Shown here: positions 35,043-43,243 of the stretch, piece after piece
Layout: each line of letters starts with the position of its first letter
How positions within the stretch are numbered: position 1 is the stretch's first letter
NCBI RefSeq assembly: GCF_018613835.1
Contig: NZ_JAGGPM010000029.1
Coordinates: 124,001-188,000, forward strand
DNA from: Arthrobacter sp. ISL-5
Lineage (GTDB): Bacteria > Actinomycetota > Actinomycetes > Actinomycetales > Micrococcaceae
DNA: 64,000 bases
Direction: 5' to 3'
The notes under the pieces: generated by a model
What the model was told of the DNA's origin: nothing
Databases searched by the model: none
The model's input: only the letters and a program-made list of their open reading frames with translations
Program-made: the position numbers and the translations under genes

Positions 35043-35843
35043 CTAACAGTGGCGTCCGGCCGACCAAAGCCGCCGCTGCCGGAACATCGGGAACGCTTCC
35101 CGGACCCGTGCCACCGTCTCCAGCGAGACTTCAACCGCCCGGACATCAGGTTCCAGGCCGAGATCGGCTTCGATGACCCCCATGGGATCAACCAGAACGC
35201 TGCGGCCCACGGACACGGGCGGCACCTGGCACACCCCTGCCACGTACACGCTGTTTTCGATGGCGCGTGCCGCGTTCAGCGCCAGCCACTGCTCGGTCTT
35301 GTGGGTGCCCGGCACCCAAGAGGAGCAGACCAGCAGTACCTGGGCGCCGGCGTCGGCCAGTGACCTGGCCAGCTCCGGGAACCGCAGGTCGTAGCAGGTC
35401 ATCAGGCCGAAGCGCGCTCCCCCGGACTCAAACACCACCGGGCTGGTGGACGGGCCCGGCTTGATGAACGTCGATTCCCCGAAGCCCTGCGCGTCGAAGA
35501 GGTGGATCTTCCGGTAGAAGGCCAGCCGGTCGCCGTCGGGCCCGAAAGCCACCAGGGTGTTGTAGGCCTTGCCCGGCTCGTCCGCGGTTTCCACCACGCC
35601 CGCCACCAGCGCGATGCGGTGGCGGCGGGCGGTGCTGGCCAGCTCCTGGCAGACGGGACCGTCCAGCGGCTCCGCAACCTCGGGGAACGTCGCGTCCACC
35701 TTCTTCTTCTCGTAGGTGGCGTACTCCGGGAAGGCAACCAGCGTGGCGCCGTCGCGCGCTGCCTCGGCGGCGAACCGGTCAATGGCGGCAAGGTTGGCCT
35801 GGATGTCGGTGCCCGACTCCAGCTGCCCGAGCGCTATCCTCAC
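35043..35843 (-). CDS. carbon-nitrogen hydrolase (nitrilase superfamily)
   Basis: 266 residues. The catalytic triad is visible as E40 (F-P-E-Y), K112 (Y-R-K-I-H) and C150 (M-T-C-Y-D-L-R-F-P-E). The arrangement matches omega-amidase/Nit-type amidases, which hydrolyse the amide of small acids. It is the third gene of a minus-strand operon with an APC permease and a second nitrilase, so imported amines or amides are probably hydrolysed in two steps. It is transcribed from the divergent GntR region. The exact substrate is unknown. Confidence 0.92.
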   Translation of the reverse strand: MRIALGQLESGTDIQANLAAIDRFAAEAARDGATLVAFPEYATYEKKKVDATFPEVAEPLDGPVCQELASTARRHRIALVAGVVETADEPGKAYNTLVAFGPDGDRLAFYRKIHLFDAQGFGESTFIKPGPSTSPVVFESGGARFGLMTCYDLRFPELARSLADAGAQVLLVCSSWVPGTHKTEQWLALNAARAIENSVYVAGVCQVPPVSVGRSVLVDPMGVIEADLGLEPDVRAVEVSLETVARVREAFPMFRQRRLWSAGRHC

Positions 35844-35907
35844 GGCTGTTCCCTTCCTTCTGTCAGGCGGCCCAGTTCAGGCGGCAGCCCAAGTTCAGCC
35901 AGCCAGC

Positions 35908-37260
35908 TCACGCGGCCGCCTCAACCGTCGCCTTTTCCGTGGCCGTCATTTCCGGCGGTGCCGCCTTGAAGCCGCGCGTGATCAGGGCCAGGACCACCAC
36001 GCCAAGGACCAGCCAGGACACTCCCAGCGTAATCGCGTTGCTGTCCAGCTGGGAGAGCAGGTAGGCGCAGATGACGGCTCCGATCACCGGGACCACCACA
36101 TAGGACACCGGGTTCAGCTGGTGCCCGGCACGGCGCTGGCGCACGTAGTGGAACACCACCGAGGCGTTGACCAGGGTGAAGGCGGTGAAGGCGCCGAAGT
36201 TGATGAACGAGGTGGAGGTGGCGACGTCCAGGAAGATCGCGATCAGGCCGATGATGCCGGTGACGATCAGGTTGACCACCGGGGTGTGGAACCTGGCGTT
36301 GAGTCGGCCGAAGACCGCCTTGGGGAGGACCGAGTCCCGGCCCATCGCGTACAGCAGGCGCGAGGCGCTGGCCTGCGCGGCGAGGCCGGAGGCGAACTGC
36401 GCCACCACCAGGCCGGCCAGGAACACCGCGCCGAACAGCTGCCCGCCGATCTGCAGGGCGATGGAGCTGGCGGCGGAGGCCGAGTCCTCGAAGACTCCGC
36501 CGGGGTGGACCAGCTGGGTCACGTAGGAGACGGTCACGAAGATGCCGCCGCCGATCAGGGCGATGAGCATGATGGCGCGGGGCATGTTCTTGCGCGGGTT
36601 GATGGTCTCCTCGGTGAGGGTGGTGACGGCGTCGAACCCGAGGAACGAGTACGCGGCGATGGCGGCTCCGGCGGAGATGGTGGCGGCGCTGGAGGTGTCG
36701 TTGAAGAACGGCTGGCTGCTGGCCAGCCCGCCGGCGCCGGAGGTGGCCACGACGTTGCCGATGGACAGCGCCACGAAGAACACGATGACCAGCAGCTGGA
36801 ACGCCATCAGCACGTAGTTGGCCTTGTCCGCCACCTTGATGCCCAGGATGTTCAGCAGTGTGGTGATGAGGATGAAGCCCACGATCCAGACGCCGATGGG
36901 GATGCCGGGGAACTGCGCGGTCAGGTAGGAGCCGCCGATGAGCCAGATGACCATGGGCAGGAAGAGGTAGTCCAGCAGGATGGCCCAGCCCACCAGGAAC
37001 CCGACCCTCGGGTCAATGGACCGGCGGACGTAGGTGTAGGCGGAACCGGCCACGGGGTACGCGATGGCCATCCGGCCGTAGCTGTGGGCCGTGAACAGCA
37101 TGGCGACCATGGCCACCAGGTAGGCGGCCGGCGATGCCCCGCCGGTGGCTTCTGCGATGATGCCGAAAATCCCCAGAACGATCAGCGGGGTCAGGTACGC
37201 CAGGCCGAACAGGACCAGCGAGGGCAGCTTCAGCGTGCGGGTCAGGGTGGGTGTTGTCAC
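35908..37260 (-). CDS. APC-superfamily amino acid/polyamine permease
   Basis: 450 residues, starting at GTG 37260. It has about 12 helices with the APC opening S-L-V-L-F-G-L-A-Y-L-T-P-L (a first helix broken by a Gly-containing unwound region), A-Y-P-V-A-G-S-A-Y-T-Y-V, and S-F-L-G-F-D-A-V-T-T-L-T-E-E-T in helix 6. This resembles the PuuP/putrescine-importer side of the family. The upstream nitrilase gene ends 9 nt before it. It imports the amine or amino acid that the two nitrilases act upon; this is inferred from operon structure. Confidence 0.9.
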   Translation of the reverse strand: MTTPTLTRTLKLPSLVLFGLAYLTPLIVLGIFGIIAEATGGASPAAYLVAMVAMLFTAHSYGRMAIAYPVAGSAYTYVRRSIDPRVGFLVGWAILLDYLFLPMVIWLIGGSYLTAQFPGIPIGVWIVGFILITTLLNILGIKVADKANYVLMAFQLLVIVFFVALSIGNVVATSGAGGLASSQPFFNDTSSAATISAGAAIAAYSFLGFDAVTTLTEETINPRKNMPRAIMLIALIGGGIFVTVSYVTQLVHPGGVFEDSASAASSIALQIGGQLFGAVFLAGLVVAQFASGLAAQASASRLLYAMGRDSVLPKAVFGRLNARFHTPVVNLIVTGIIGLIAIFLDVATSTSFINFGAFTAFTLVNASVVFHYVRQRRAGHQLNPVSYVVVPVIGAVICAYLLSQLDSNAITLGVSWLVLGVVVLALITRGFKAAPPEMTATEKATVEAAA

Positions 37261-37269
37261 AGGTTTTCC

Positions 37270-38160
37270 TTAGGCGTTGAAGGACTGGGGAGCCCAGGTG
37301 GCCGGGCTGATCCGGCCCTGATAGATGGGCAGTTCGACGGCATCTTCGCCGTCGCGGAACTGGGACCAGGGACGGTTGAGGTTTTCGGTGCCGTGCGTTC
37401 TGACGTGCTCGACGGCGGCAAGGTCCAGTTCCGCCGTGAGCAGCACCGGGGCGTCGCCGTCGGCCTCGGCCAGGGTGTTGCCCTCCGGGTCGACGATGAT
37501 GCTCAGGCCGCGGCCGGTGGGACCGGCGCAGTTGACGCTGACCACGAAGACCTGGTTCACGATGGCGTTGGCCTTGGCGAGCACCAGCTCCTGCCGGCGG
37601 TCCGGCGTCGTGGTCTTGACGACGTTGAGGATCACCTCGGCGCCCATCCAGGCGAGCTGGCGGGACACCTCCGGGAACCACGCGTCGTAGCAGATGTTCA
37701 GACCCACCCTGCCGACGCCGGCCAGGTCCACGGTGGTGAACCGGTCGCCGGGGTCGTAGGGCTCGAACGGGCGCCAGGGGAAGACCTTCCGGTAGTAGCC
37801 GGCAAGCTCTCCCTCCGGGGACAGGACCAGCTGGGTGTTGAACAGCTGCCCTTCCGGGCCGCGCTCGCACACGCTGCCGGGGACCAGCCAGATGCCCAGG
37901 TCCGCGGCGAGCTGGCGCAGCTCCTTGACGCGGGGGCCGCCCAGCGGCTCGGCGGAAGCCTGGAGCATTTCGGTGCGCTGCTGGTCGGGGTCGGAATCGC
38001 CGAACAGGTGCAGTTCCGGGAACACCACCAGCGTGCTGTGCGGCTGGACGTCGAGGGCGGCTTTGACCTCGTCCGCGAAGGCCGAGACGGGTGCGCCGAT
38101 GAGCCGGGGCCGGGCCTGGGCCGCGATGAGGGGAAGGATGCGTTGCATGGTGTTCTCCAC
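37270..38160 (-). CDS. carbon-nitrogen hydrolase (nitrilase superfamily)
   Basis: 296 residues with the nitrilase triad: E in V-V-F-P-E-L-H-L-F, K in G-Y-Y-R-K-V-F-P-W, and C in N-I-C-Y-D-A-W-F-P-E. The sequence differs strongly from the downstream nitrilase, so the two enzymes are likely to act on different amides or on successive steps. As the first gene of the operon it lies next to the operator at 38188-38200, across from the GntR regulator. It may be an N-carbamoyl or aliphatic amidase; the sequence alone does not decide. Confidence 0.92.
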   Translation of the reverse strand: MENTMQRILPLIAAQARPRLIGAPVSAFADEVKAALDVQPHSTLVVFPELHLFGDSDPDQQRTEMLQASAEPLGGPRVKELRQLAADLGIWLVPGSVCERGPEGQLFNTQLVLSPEGELAGYYRKVFPWRPFEPYDPGDRFTTVDLAGVGRVGLNICYDAWFPEVSRQLAWMGAEVILNVVKTTTPDRRQELVLAKANAIVNQVFVVSVNCAGPTGRGLSIIVDPEGNTLAEADGDAPVLLTAELDLAAVEHVRTHGTENLNRPWSQFRDGEDAVELPIYQGRISPATWAPQSFNA

Positions 38161-38187
38161 GTTGGGGATGTGATCTGGACTATATTA

Positions 38188-38200
38188 GATCATAATGATC
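38188..38200. promoter_or_regulatory. probable GntR operator overlapping a promoter
   Basis: A perfect 13-bp palindrome, GATCAT-A-ATGATC, within an AT-rich stretch containing TATATTA and CATAAT that could be -10 boxes. It lies between the divergent nitrilase and GntR starts, where a GntR dimer could repress both directions. Confidence 0.75.
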
Positions 38201-38242
38201 CATTTACGGGAAGGGGCGGGATTGGGCCGTAAAGTAGCGGAT

Positions 38243-39004
38243 ATGACCCGTCAGTTGGAGGACACCGCCGACGCCTCGCCGATCGGCGCAGGGAGGCTGG
38301 CCGGCATCGACCGGCGCAGCGCCATTGACGCCGTCCGGCTGCGGATCGGCATGGCGATTTCGCTGGGGCTGCTGAAGCCCGGTGAGCGCCTGCCCGACCA
38401 GGAGGACGTGGCCCTGGGCCTGTCGGTCAGCCCGATCACTGCCCGCCGCGCGCTGGCGAGCCTGGCGGAGCAGGGAGTGGTGGTCCGCCGCCGCGGCCGG
38501 GGCGGCGGCACGTTCGTGGCCGATGAGCCCCCGCGCAGCGTGCTGGCCGAGCTCTCGGCGTCACCGGCTGAGTCCCAGGCTGTGAACCTGCTGGTGGACC
38601 GGAGGCTGCTCTTCGAATGCGCCGTGACGCACTATGCTGCCATCAACGCCACGGCTGAGCAGCTGGATGAGCTCGACCGGCTGACCCGCGAAATGGCCGA
38701 GTCCTCGGACTGGTCCGACTACCATCAGGCAGACGAGCAATTCCACCAGCTGGTGGGCACGGCGTCACGGCTGGGGACCGCCGTCGAGGTTTACCACGAG
38801 ACGCTGGCGGAGCTCTACGCCTACTTCATCCCCTACCCGATCGAGCTGCTGCATAAATCAAACTGCGACCACGTCGCGCTCGTGGCAGCCCTGCGTGCGG
38901 GCCACGGCGACGAGGCCGTGGAGATCGCCCGCAAGCACGTGGACATCCTGCACCGGACGATGTTCATGGGCCTGACGGAGGGTGGAACTCAGTCCACTTC
39001 TTAG
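38243..39004 (+). CDS. GntR-family (FadR/FCD) transcriptional regulator
   Basis: 253 residues from ATG 38243; the frame is open upstream but without a better start. The winged helix covers I-S-L-G-L-L-K-P-G-E-R-L-P, then V-A-L-G-L-S-V-S-P-I-T-A-R-R-A-L, and the wing V-V-R-R-R-G-R-G-G-G-T-F-V. The C-terminal all-helical FCD domain has L-L-F-E-C-A-V-T-H, D-Y-H-Q-A-D-E-Q-F-H and the late H-V-D-I-L-H metal-ligand histidines. It very likely controls the adjacent nitrilase-permease operon through the palindrome at 38188-38200. It is followed by a strong terminator hairpin. Confidence 0.9.
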   Translation: MTRQLEDTADASPIGAGRLAGIDRRSAIDAVRLRIGMAISLGLLKPGERLPDQEDVALGLSVSPITARRALASLAEQGVVVRRRGRGGGTFVADEPPRSVLAELSASPAESQAVNLLVDRRLLFECAVTHYAAINATAEQLDELDRLTREMAESSDWSDYHQADEQFHQLVGTASRLGTAVEVYHETLAELYAYFIPYPIELLHKSNCDHVALVAALRAGHGDEAVEIARKHVDILHRTMFMGLTEGGTQSTS

Positions 39005-39063
39005 CTGAATACGTACTCCCCCAGATGGCTCTTAACCGGAGGGATCCAAATCAGAGCTGTGGG

Positions 39064-39109
39064 CATGTCAAAGACTCTGGTCCCTTCAGGCGCCAGAGTC
39101 TTTGACATG
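39064..39109 (+). terminator. terminator after the GntR gene
   Basis: CATGTCAAAGACTCTGG at 39064-39080 pairs perfectly with 39093-39109 (17-bp stem, 12-nt loop), 60 nt beyond the stop of the GntR gene. Confidence 0.8.
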
Positions 39110-39428
39110 ACGCGCCATCGTGCTGGTGCTCAAGGCTGTGCAGAACACTTTGCCGGTGCGCCATTACTGGGCAAAGCCTTTCACAGTCCTGCGCCAATCC
39201 TGACTAAAACCGAGCCTGCGCCGAGGCATGCTTTAAGCCGGGCGGCTACACCGTAGACGCACTTCTGGGGGGAAGCGATAGACACATGTGCATGCCATGG
39301 CGCCAAGCAATCCTTCCGCACCGTCCGACGGCGAATCACCGGCGAACCCCTTCCAGCAGACCGCACATCATCGCACCCACCACGCACTCCGAGCGCCCTG
39401 CTCCGGGGCGCCCATTGAAAGGAACCCA
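39110..39428. other. non-coding spacer before the TM2 gene
   Basis: No supported gene. The region presumably carries the promoter of the TM2/DUF4352 gene, and it ends with the ribosome site GAAAGGA. Confidence 0.4.
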
Positions 39429-40397
39429 ATGAGCTCAACCGACCCCTACGGAAAGCCGCAGCAGCCGCAGGTCCCCTACGGGCAGGCGCCCTCCTACGGG
39501 CAAGCACCAGTGGCCACACAGCAGTACCCTGGTGCCCCTGGACTCTCCTCCGGTGCCCCGACACCCTACGCGGGAGCCCCTGCCCCCTATCCAGGAGGCC
39601 CGGCACTGGGCGGATACGGCGTTAGCAACAAGTCATTCCTCGTTACCTGGCTCCTCTCCCTGCTAATCGGCGTGTTCGGCGTGGATCGCTTCTATCTGGG
39701 CAAAGTAGGCACCGGACTGCTCAAGCTGTTCACCTTTGGCGGCCTAGGTATCTGGGCCCTCGTTGACCTGATCCTCGTTCTTACCAACAAGCAGCGTGAC
39801 AAGCAGGGCCTCCCCTTGGAGGGCTACGACAAGCATAAGAAGGTCGCCCTCATCGTGACCGGCGTGGTCATCCTCCTCAGCATCATCTTCAACTCCACCC
39901 GGACTGCTTCGGCTCCCGTCTCCGCACCCGCGGCTGACGCGCCTGCAGCAGAAGCTCCAGCTGCTCCGGCAGCCGCACCTGCAGCTAAAGCGCCGGCTGC
40001 TCCGGCGGCAAAGAAGGTCGGCCAGGCGTTCACTGCCGACATGGGCAACGGAAACACCGCCAAGATCACCATCCTTTCCGCCACCTACGGCGCCGCGATC
40101 ACCACCGGTCCGTACGCCAGCCCGGCGAAGAACGGCGGCTACCTGACCCTCGATGTGCTTTGGGAGACGGAGAAGGGCAAGACCAGCAGCAACCCGCTGT
40201 ACTTCAAGGCAAAGGACGCTGACGGCCGCTCCGCAAACGTTGAGCTCTTCATGGATGACGCGATCGGCTCCGGTGAGATCCCTGCCGGCGACAAGGCGCG
40301 CGGCAAAGTTGCCTTCGACATCAAGCCGGGCACTTCTACCGTCATCATCACAAACCCGATCCTGCAGGAAGTCGCTCGCATCAGCGTGACCCCGTAG
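39429..40397 (+). CDS. TM2-domain/DUF4352 membrane protein
   Basis: 322 residues from ATG 39429, six nt after GAAAGGA. Residues 1-65 are a disordered P/Q/G/Y-rich region with repeats of Y-G-Q-A-P and P-Y-x-G-A/G. The TM2 pair follows (about 70-125), recognisable by L-I-G-V-F-G-V-D-R-F-Y-L-G-K and L-L-K-L-F-T-F-G-G-L-G-I-W. A third hydrophobic segment (about 138-157) leads into an A/P-rich linker and an extracytoplasmic DUF4352-type domain. It has the same architecture as the protein at 14195-15088. These are common envelope proteins of Actinobacteria without a known activity. Confidence 0.87.
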   Translation: MSSTDPYGKPQQPQVPYGQAPSYGQAPVATQQYPGAPGLSSGAPTPYAGAPAPYPGGPALGGYGVSNKSFLVTWLLSLLIGVFGVDRFYLGKVGTGLLKLFTFGGLGIWALVDLILVLTNKQRDKQGLPLEGYDKHKKVALIVTGVVILLSIIFNSTRTASAPVSAPAADAPAAEAPAAPAAAPAAKAPAAPAAKKVGQAFTADMGNGNTAKITILSATYGAAITTGPYASPAKNGGYLTLDVLWETEKGKTSSNPLYFKAKDADGRSANVELFMDDAIGSGEIPAGDKARGKVAFDIKPGTSTVIITNPILQEVARISVTP

Positions 40398-40431
40398 CGA
40401 CTGAAGTTCCCCACGGGAGGCTCCCGACTTG

Positions 40432-40492
40432 TGAACCGCACCCCGGAAGTTGGACACCTAATTAGGTTTCTGATTTTCGGAGGTGCGGTTCA
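40432..40492. mobile_element. 61-bp IS-like paired-end remnant
   Basis: TGAACCGCACC at 40432-40442 and its exact complement at 40482-40492 enclose two longer related halves that meet at the palindrome CCTAATTAGG. The left half continues CCGGAAGTTGGACACC and the right half (inverted) TCCGAAAATCAGAAACC. This looks like the two ends of an IS3-family element brought together with the body lost. It lies 35 nt after the TM2 gene and would also fold into a hairpin. Confidence 0.5.
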
Positions 40493-40849
40493 TTGTTTGC
40501 GGGGACCCCCTTTGAACGAATCTTCAAGCCAAGAAGTAACGCGACCATCGGGCGCAAGTCCGTGCGTGACGAGACAAGCCGGGTATGACTCTGCACCTGC
40601 ACCAAGCTGCGTCAGTTGGAAGCAGGCTTGTCCCAAATCATCGGTTGCCGGTGACGTCGGAGTGGCGGACCTGGCGAAACGCCCGGCCCTGTTGCCGATG
40701 AAGAGCAGCCCCACGACGCCAGCGGCGACGGCGGTAGTCACCGGCGAGCCGCCGTCGGACTTTCTACAGAAGTCCTGGATCATGGGCGCTGAGCGGTGGA
40801 GCTTCCCGGCAACAAGGATCCTGTTCAGCGGCAGCAGCGTGGACTTCAT
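40490..40849 (-). CDS. hypothetical protein, uncertain
   Basis: A minus-strand frame from ATG 40849 gives about 119 residues, with one hydrophobic stretch (V-T-T-A-V-A-A-G-V-V-G-L-L-F-I-G) and a preceding K-L-H-R-S-A-P-M-I-Q segment. The frame extends further upstream to 40936. There is no convincing ribosome site, and the opposite strand is also open, so the gene may not be real. Its 3' end runs into the IS-like remnant. Confidence 0.3.
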   Translation of the reverse strand: MKSTLLPLNRILVAGKLHRSAPMIQDFCRKSDGGSPVTTAVAAGVVGLLFIGNRAGRFARSATPTSPATDDLGQACFQLTQLGAGAESYPACLVTHGLAPDGRVTSWLEDSFKGGPRKQ

Positions 40850-41038
40850 GTCGGCTGCCGTCAGTCCGCCGCAACCCGACTTGGCTCGTCTCGACAGGAC
40901 CCCCCGCCGGTCAAGGCCGTTCGGCCCTATCGACACCAGCCAAACGGGGCCAAAGCTTAATCAGGTAGGCGCTGGGGCGAACGCCGCGGGCCCCGGCACC
41001 AAGCCTTTGCCAGACCGCGGCTCTGAGGACATCCGGAC

Positions 41039-41671
41039 ATGTCAATCGACAAGCGCCGGCCCCCGCTGCGCGGGTGGGCCGCGACGCAGGGAGGACGCCG
41101 CCGTGACGCCATCCGCAAGGCCCGTCTGGCTGCAGGGCCGGTGTCTTCGCTGCTCTACGTGATTGCCACCGACATCTTGGCTGCATCCAGGTGGGACGGG
41201 TACCGCCGCGTGGAACAGATGGTGAGCGAACTGTTCGCCGTCGGCTCACCCGGCCGGGACGTCCTCCTCCCCTTCACGTGGCTCTACACACTGCTGTTCA
41301 CCGCGTACGGGATGGGTGTCTGGAACTCCGTGCACGGCAACCGCGCCCTGCGCATAGGTGCCGCCCTGCTTACCGCCTACGGACTGTGGAACATCATGGG
41401 CACCCTCTACCCCCTGACGCTGGGCGACGAGGCTTCCGTTCCCATGCATATCCTCGCCACCAACATCCAGCTCGCACTCATGGTCGCTGCAATGTGCTTC
41501 GTGGCTGCAGGGTTTCGCGGGCGGATGCGCGCGTATTCGATCGCCTCGCTCGTCGTATCTGCGGTCATGGGCATGGTGGCGTTCATGGCAGCCCCGGGCC
41601 CGAGCCTCGTGCTGGGCATCGGCGAAAGAATCAGTATCGGCGCGTTCCTGCTCTGGGTTGCTCAAAGATGA
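41039..41671 (+). CDS. DUF998-family membrane protein
   Basis: 210 residues with about six helices. It has the DUF998 arrangement: after a basic N-terminus, helix 1 L-L-Y-V-I-A-T-D-I-L-A, the loop R-V-E-Q-M-V-S-E-L-F-A-V-G-S, G-L-W-N-I-M-G-T-L-Y-P-L in the middle, and H-I-L-A-T-N-I-Q-L near the conserved histidine. Function is unknown in the family. The C-terminus stops soon after the last helix (L-L-W-V-A-Q-R), which is short. Start codons a few residues downstream are possible. Confidence 0.8.
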   Translation: MSIDKRRPPLRGWAATQGGRRRDAIRKARLAAGPVSSLLYVIATDILAASRWDGYRRVEQMVSELFAVGSPGRDVLLPFTWLYTLLFTAYGMGVWNSVHGNRALRIGAALLTAYGLWNIMGTLYPLTLGDEASVPMHILATNIQLALMVAAMCFVAAGFRGRMRAYSIASLVVSAVMGMVAFMAAPGPSLVLGIGERISIGAFLLWVAQR

Positions 41672-41699
41672 GCTTGAGCAGGTCAAGCGGCAGATCTCG

Positions 41700-42638
41700 T
41701 CAGGGAATTCCGTCGACACGGCACTCCCTGCAGAGGACGAAGTAACTGATGTGCGGCCCGACTGACGCGCAGAGGATGATCCAGGCGCGTGCTGGAATCA
41801 TCAAACCAGCAGCTCGGCCAGGCTCCACGGTGACCACCATCTGCTCGGGGTCGTCGCCGGTAATGAGGCGGCTGGCCTGCAGCACCACCCAGTTGCCACC
41901 GGCGTCGCGCATTCTGGCCCGGGCAGTGCCTGAGAGGGAGGCGTGGGCCTGCGCCACCACTGAGTGCAGCCTCATGGTGAAACCGCCCGGCGTCGTATCC
42001 TCCACCTCGGCCAACCACAGGACCGCGGCAGGGGTGGCCGCCCGCATTTCGCCGTGGATTCCGGCGATCACGATCACCGGGCCACCCGCAGCGGTGCGTT
42101 GCCCGCGCTTCACCCGTACGGCCACGCGTGTGGCAGCTGCCAGAGTGGCGGTGACGGCGTCCAGGAATTCCACCTCACGGTCCGAGAAATCCTGCCCGCC
42201 TTCCCGGAAGATACTGCCCACACCCCAGCACGCCTCGTCGACTCGGAACGCCCCGCGCAGCTCATGATGCAAACCCAGGGGAGCCAGCAGGTCGTTGATT
42301 CGGACGCTGCGGACCACCTCCCGGTGCGGGGCATCAGAAATCCTGGCCACGGGCCGCGGCCGCCGCAGCAGCTCCTTGAACGTGTTGGGTTCGGCACCGG
42401 TGTATTCGGACTCGGCGAAGCGGGCGGCGTACTCGTCCGTCACCGGCCACGGCCGCCAGTTGGTCACGGACGTCATCCCCAGCGTGTCCGGGTCGACCCC
42501 TGCCCAGCAGCCCTGATCGAACGGAACCGCCTGCCGCACCACGGCCAGCGCCGCAGTGTAGAGCTCAGCCAGGTCCAGGCCGCCCGCGGCGAGGTCCGCC
42601 ATCTCGCGCCGGGCACGCTCAGCGCGCTCCTCCCACAT
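41700..42638 (-). CDS. GAF-domain LuxR-type regulator lacking its C-terminal DNA-binding domain
   Basis: 312 residues from ATG 42638; an upstream extension is possible. The N-terminal helical segment (R-A-R-R-E-M-A-D-L-A-A) and the GAF-like domain are well preserved (G-C-W-A-G-V-D-P-D-T-L, G-L-H-H-E-L-R-G-A-F-R, then F-S-D-R-E-V-E-F-L-D-A-V). A second beta-rich region ends in V-V-T-V-E-P-G-R-A. In full-length relatives a LuxR helix-turn-helix follows this point. Here the frame continues for only ~30 unrelated residues (L-C-A-S-V-G-P-H-I-S-Y-F) and stops, so the protein probably cannot bind DNA by itself. It may be a decayed regulator or a ligand sink. Confidence 0.7.
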   Translation of the reverse strand: MWEERAERARREMADLAAGGLDLAELYTAALAVVRQAVPFDQGCWAGVDPDTLGMTSVTNWRPWPVTDEYAARFAESEYTGAEPNTFKELLRRPRPVARISDAPHREVVRSVRINDLLAPLGLHHELRGAFRVDEACWGVGSIFREGGQDFSDREVEFLDAVTATLAAATRVAVRVKRGQRTAAGGPVIVIAGIHGEMRAATPAAVLWLAEVEDTTPGGFTMRLHSVVAQAHASLSGTARARMRDAGGNWVVLQASRLITGDDPEQMVVTVEPGRAAGLMIPARAWIILCASVGPHISYFVLCRECRVDGIP

Positions 42639-42758
42639 ACCTCCAGTATCCGGCCGGACGGCGGGACCGCAATCCCCCAAACCGGGGATTGAGTGGGTCT
42701 CCAGGAACCCCCGATGAGGGGATCGCAGGGCAGCCCGCCGCCGTCGTACTTTTTCTCC

Positions 42759-43157
42759 ATGTACGCCGTATCGCAGCTCTTCGCGGTGCTTGCCGCACTG
42801 ATCTACATCGTGGTGTTCCCGCTGGAAAGCTTCTTCCTGCGGCACCCTGCAGCGCAGAAATTCCTCAGCACACCTGCCCAGAACGTGCCCGCCGTGATGA
42901 TGTGGGCCATCCCCACCGGCTTCCGCAACCTACTGATCGGTCTGGGGAATATCGCCGGCGTGGCCGCGGTGAACATGGGCTACGTGGTGGTGGGCTACAC
43001 CCTGGTGGTCTGCTGCTGCGCCAATATGGTGCTCAGCGGCGCCACCATGGGGCTGGCGGACTGGCTGGGCCACTACCCCAGGAAGGGCGACAGCATCCCC
43101 GGCACCCTCGGCGCGACCGTCCCTCCCCTTGTTGCGCTGGTCGCGCTGCCGTTCTGA
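42759..43157 (+). CDS. DUF1304-family membrane protein
   Basis: 132 residues from ATG 42759, the first good start in a slightly longer frame. Four helices are predicted, with the DUF1304 pattern: L-A-A-L-I-Y-I-V-V-F-P-L-E-S-F at the start, N-L-L-I-G-L-G-N-I-A-G in the second helix and V-V-C-C-C-A-N-M-V-L-S-G in the third. It is a small integral membrane protein of unknown function. Nothing in the adjacent genes points to a pathway. Confidence 0.8.
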   Translation: MYAVSQLFAVLAALIYIVVFPLESFFLRHPAAQKFLSTPAQNVPAVMMWAIPTGFRNLLIGLGNIAGVAAVNMGYVVVGYTLVVCCCANMVLSGATMGLADWLGHYPRKGDSIPGTLGATVPPLVALVALPF

Positions 43158-43243
43158 GCAACCCGGTTCTGAGCAACCTGGCGCCGTCGCCCTGTCCCGC
43201 GATGTCCATCGCGGCTTCCAAACGGTGCCGCCTAAGATGAGGC

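Noticed and set aside
35014..35060. Possible tRNA 3' end or att site next to module copy 2
   Set aside because: The sequence lacks a TTCRA T-loop and no cloverleaf can be drawn; the similarity was only to a generic GC-rich stretch.
35716..38232. Very long plus-strand open frame (838 codons) opposite the nitrilase-permease operon
   Set aside because: Its translation is rich in G, D, Q, H and V repeats typical of an antisense frame in GC-rich DNA, while the minus strand carries three complete families with catalytic residues.
43145..43185. Direct repeat GTTCTGAGCAACC twice between the DUF1304 and channel genes
   Set aside because: Only two short copies, 16 nt apart and partly inside the DUF1304 3' end; no sign of function.
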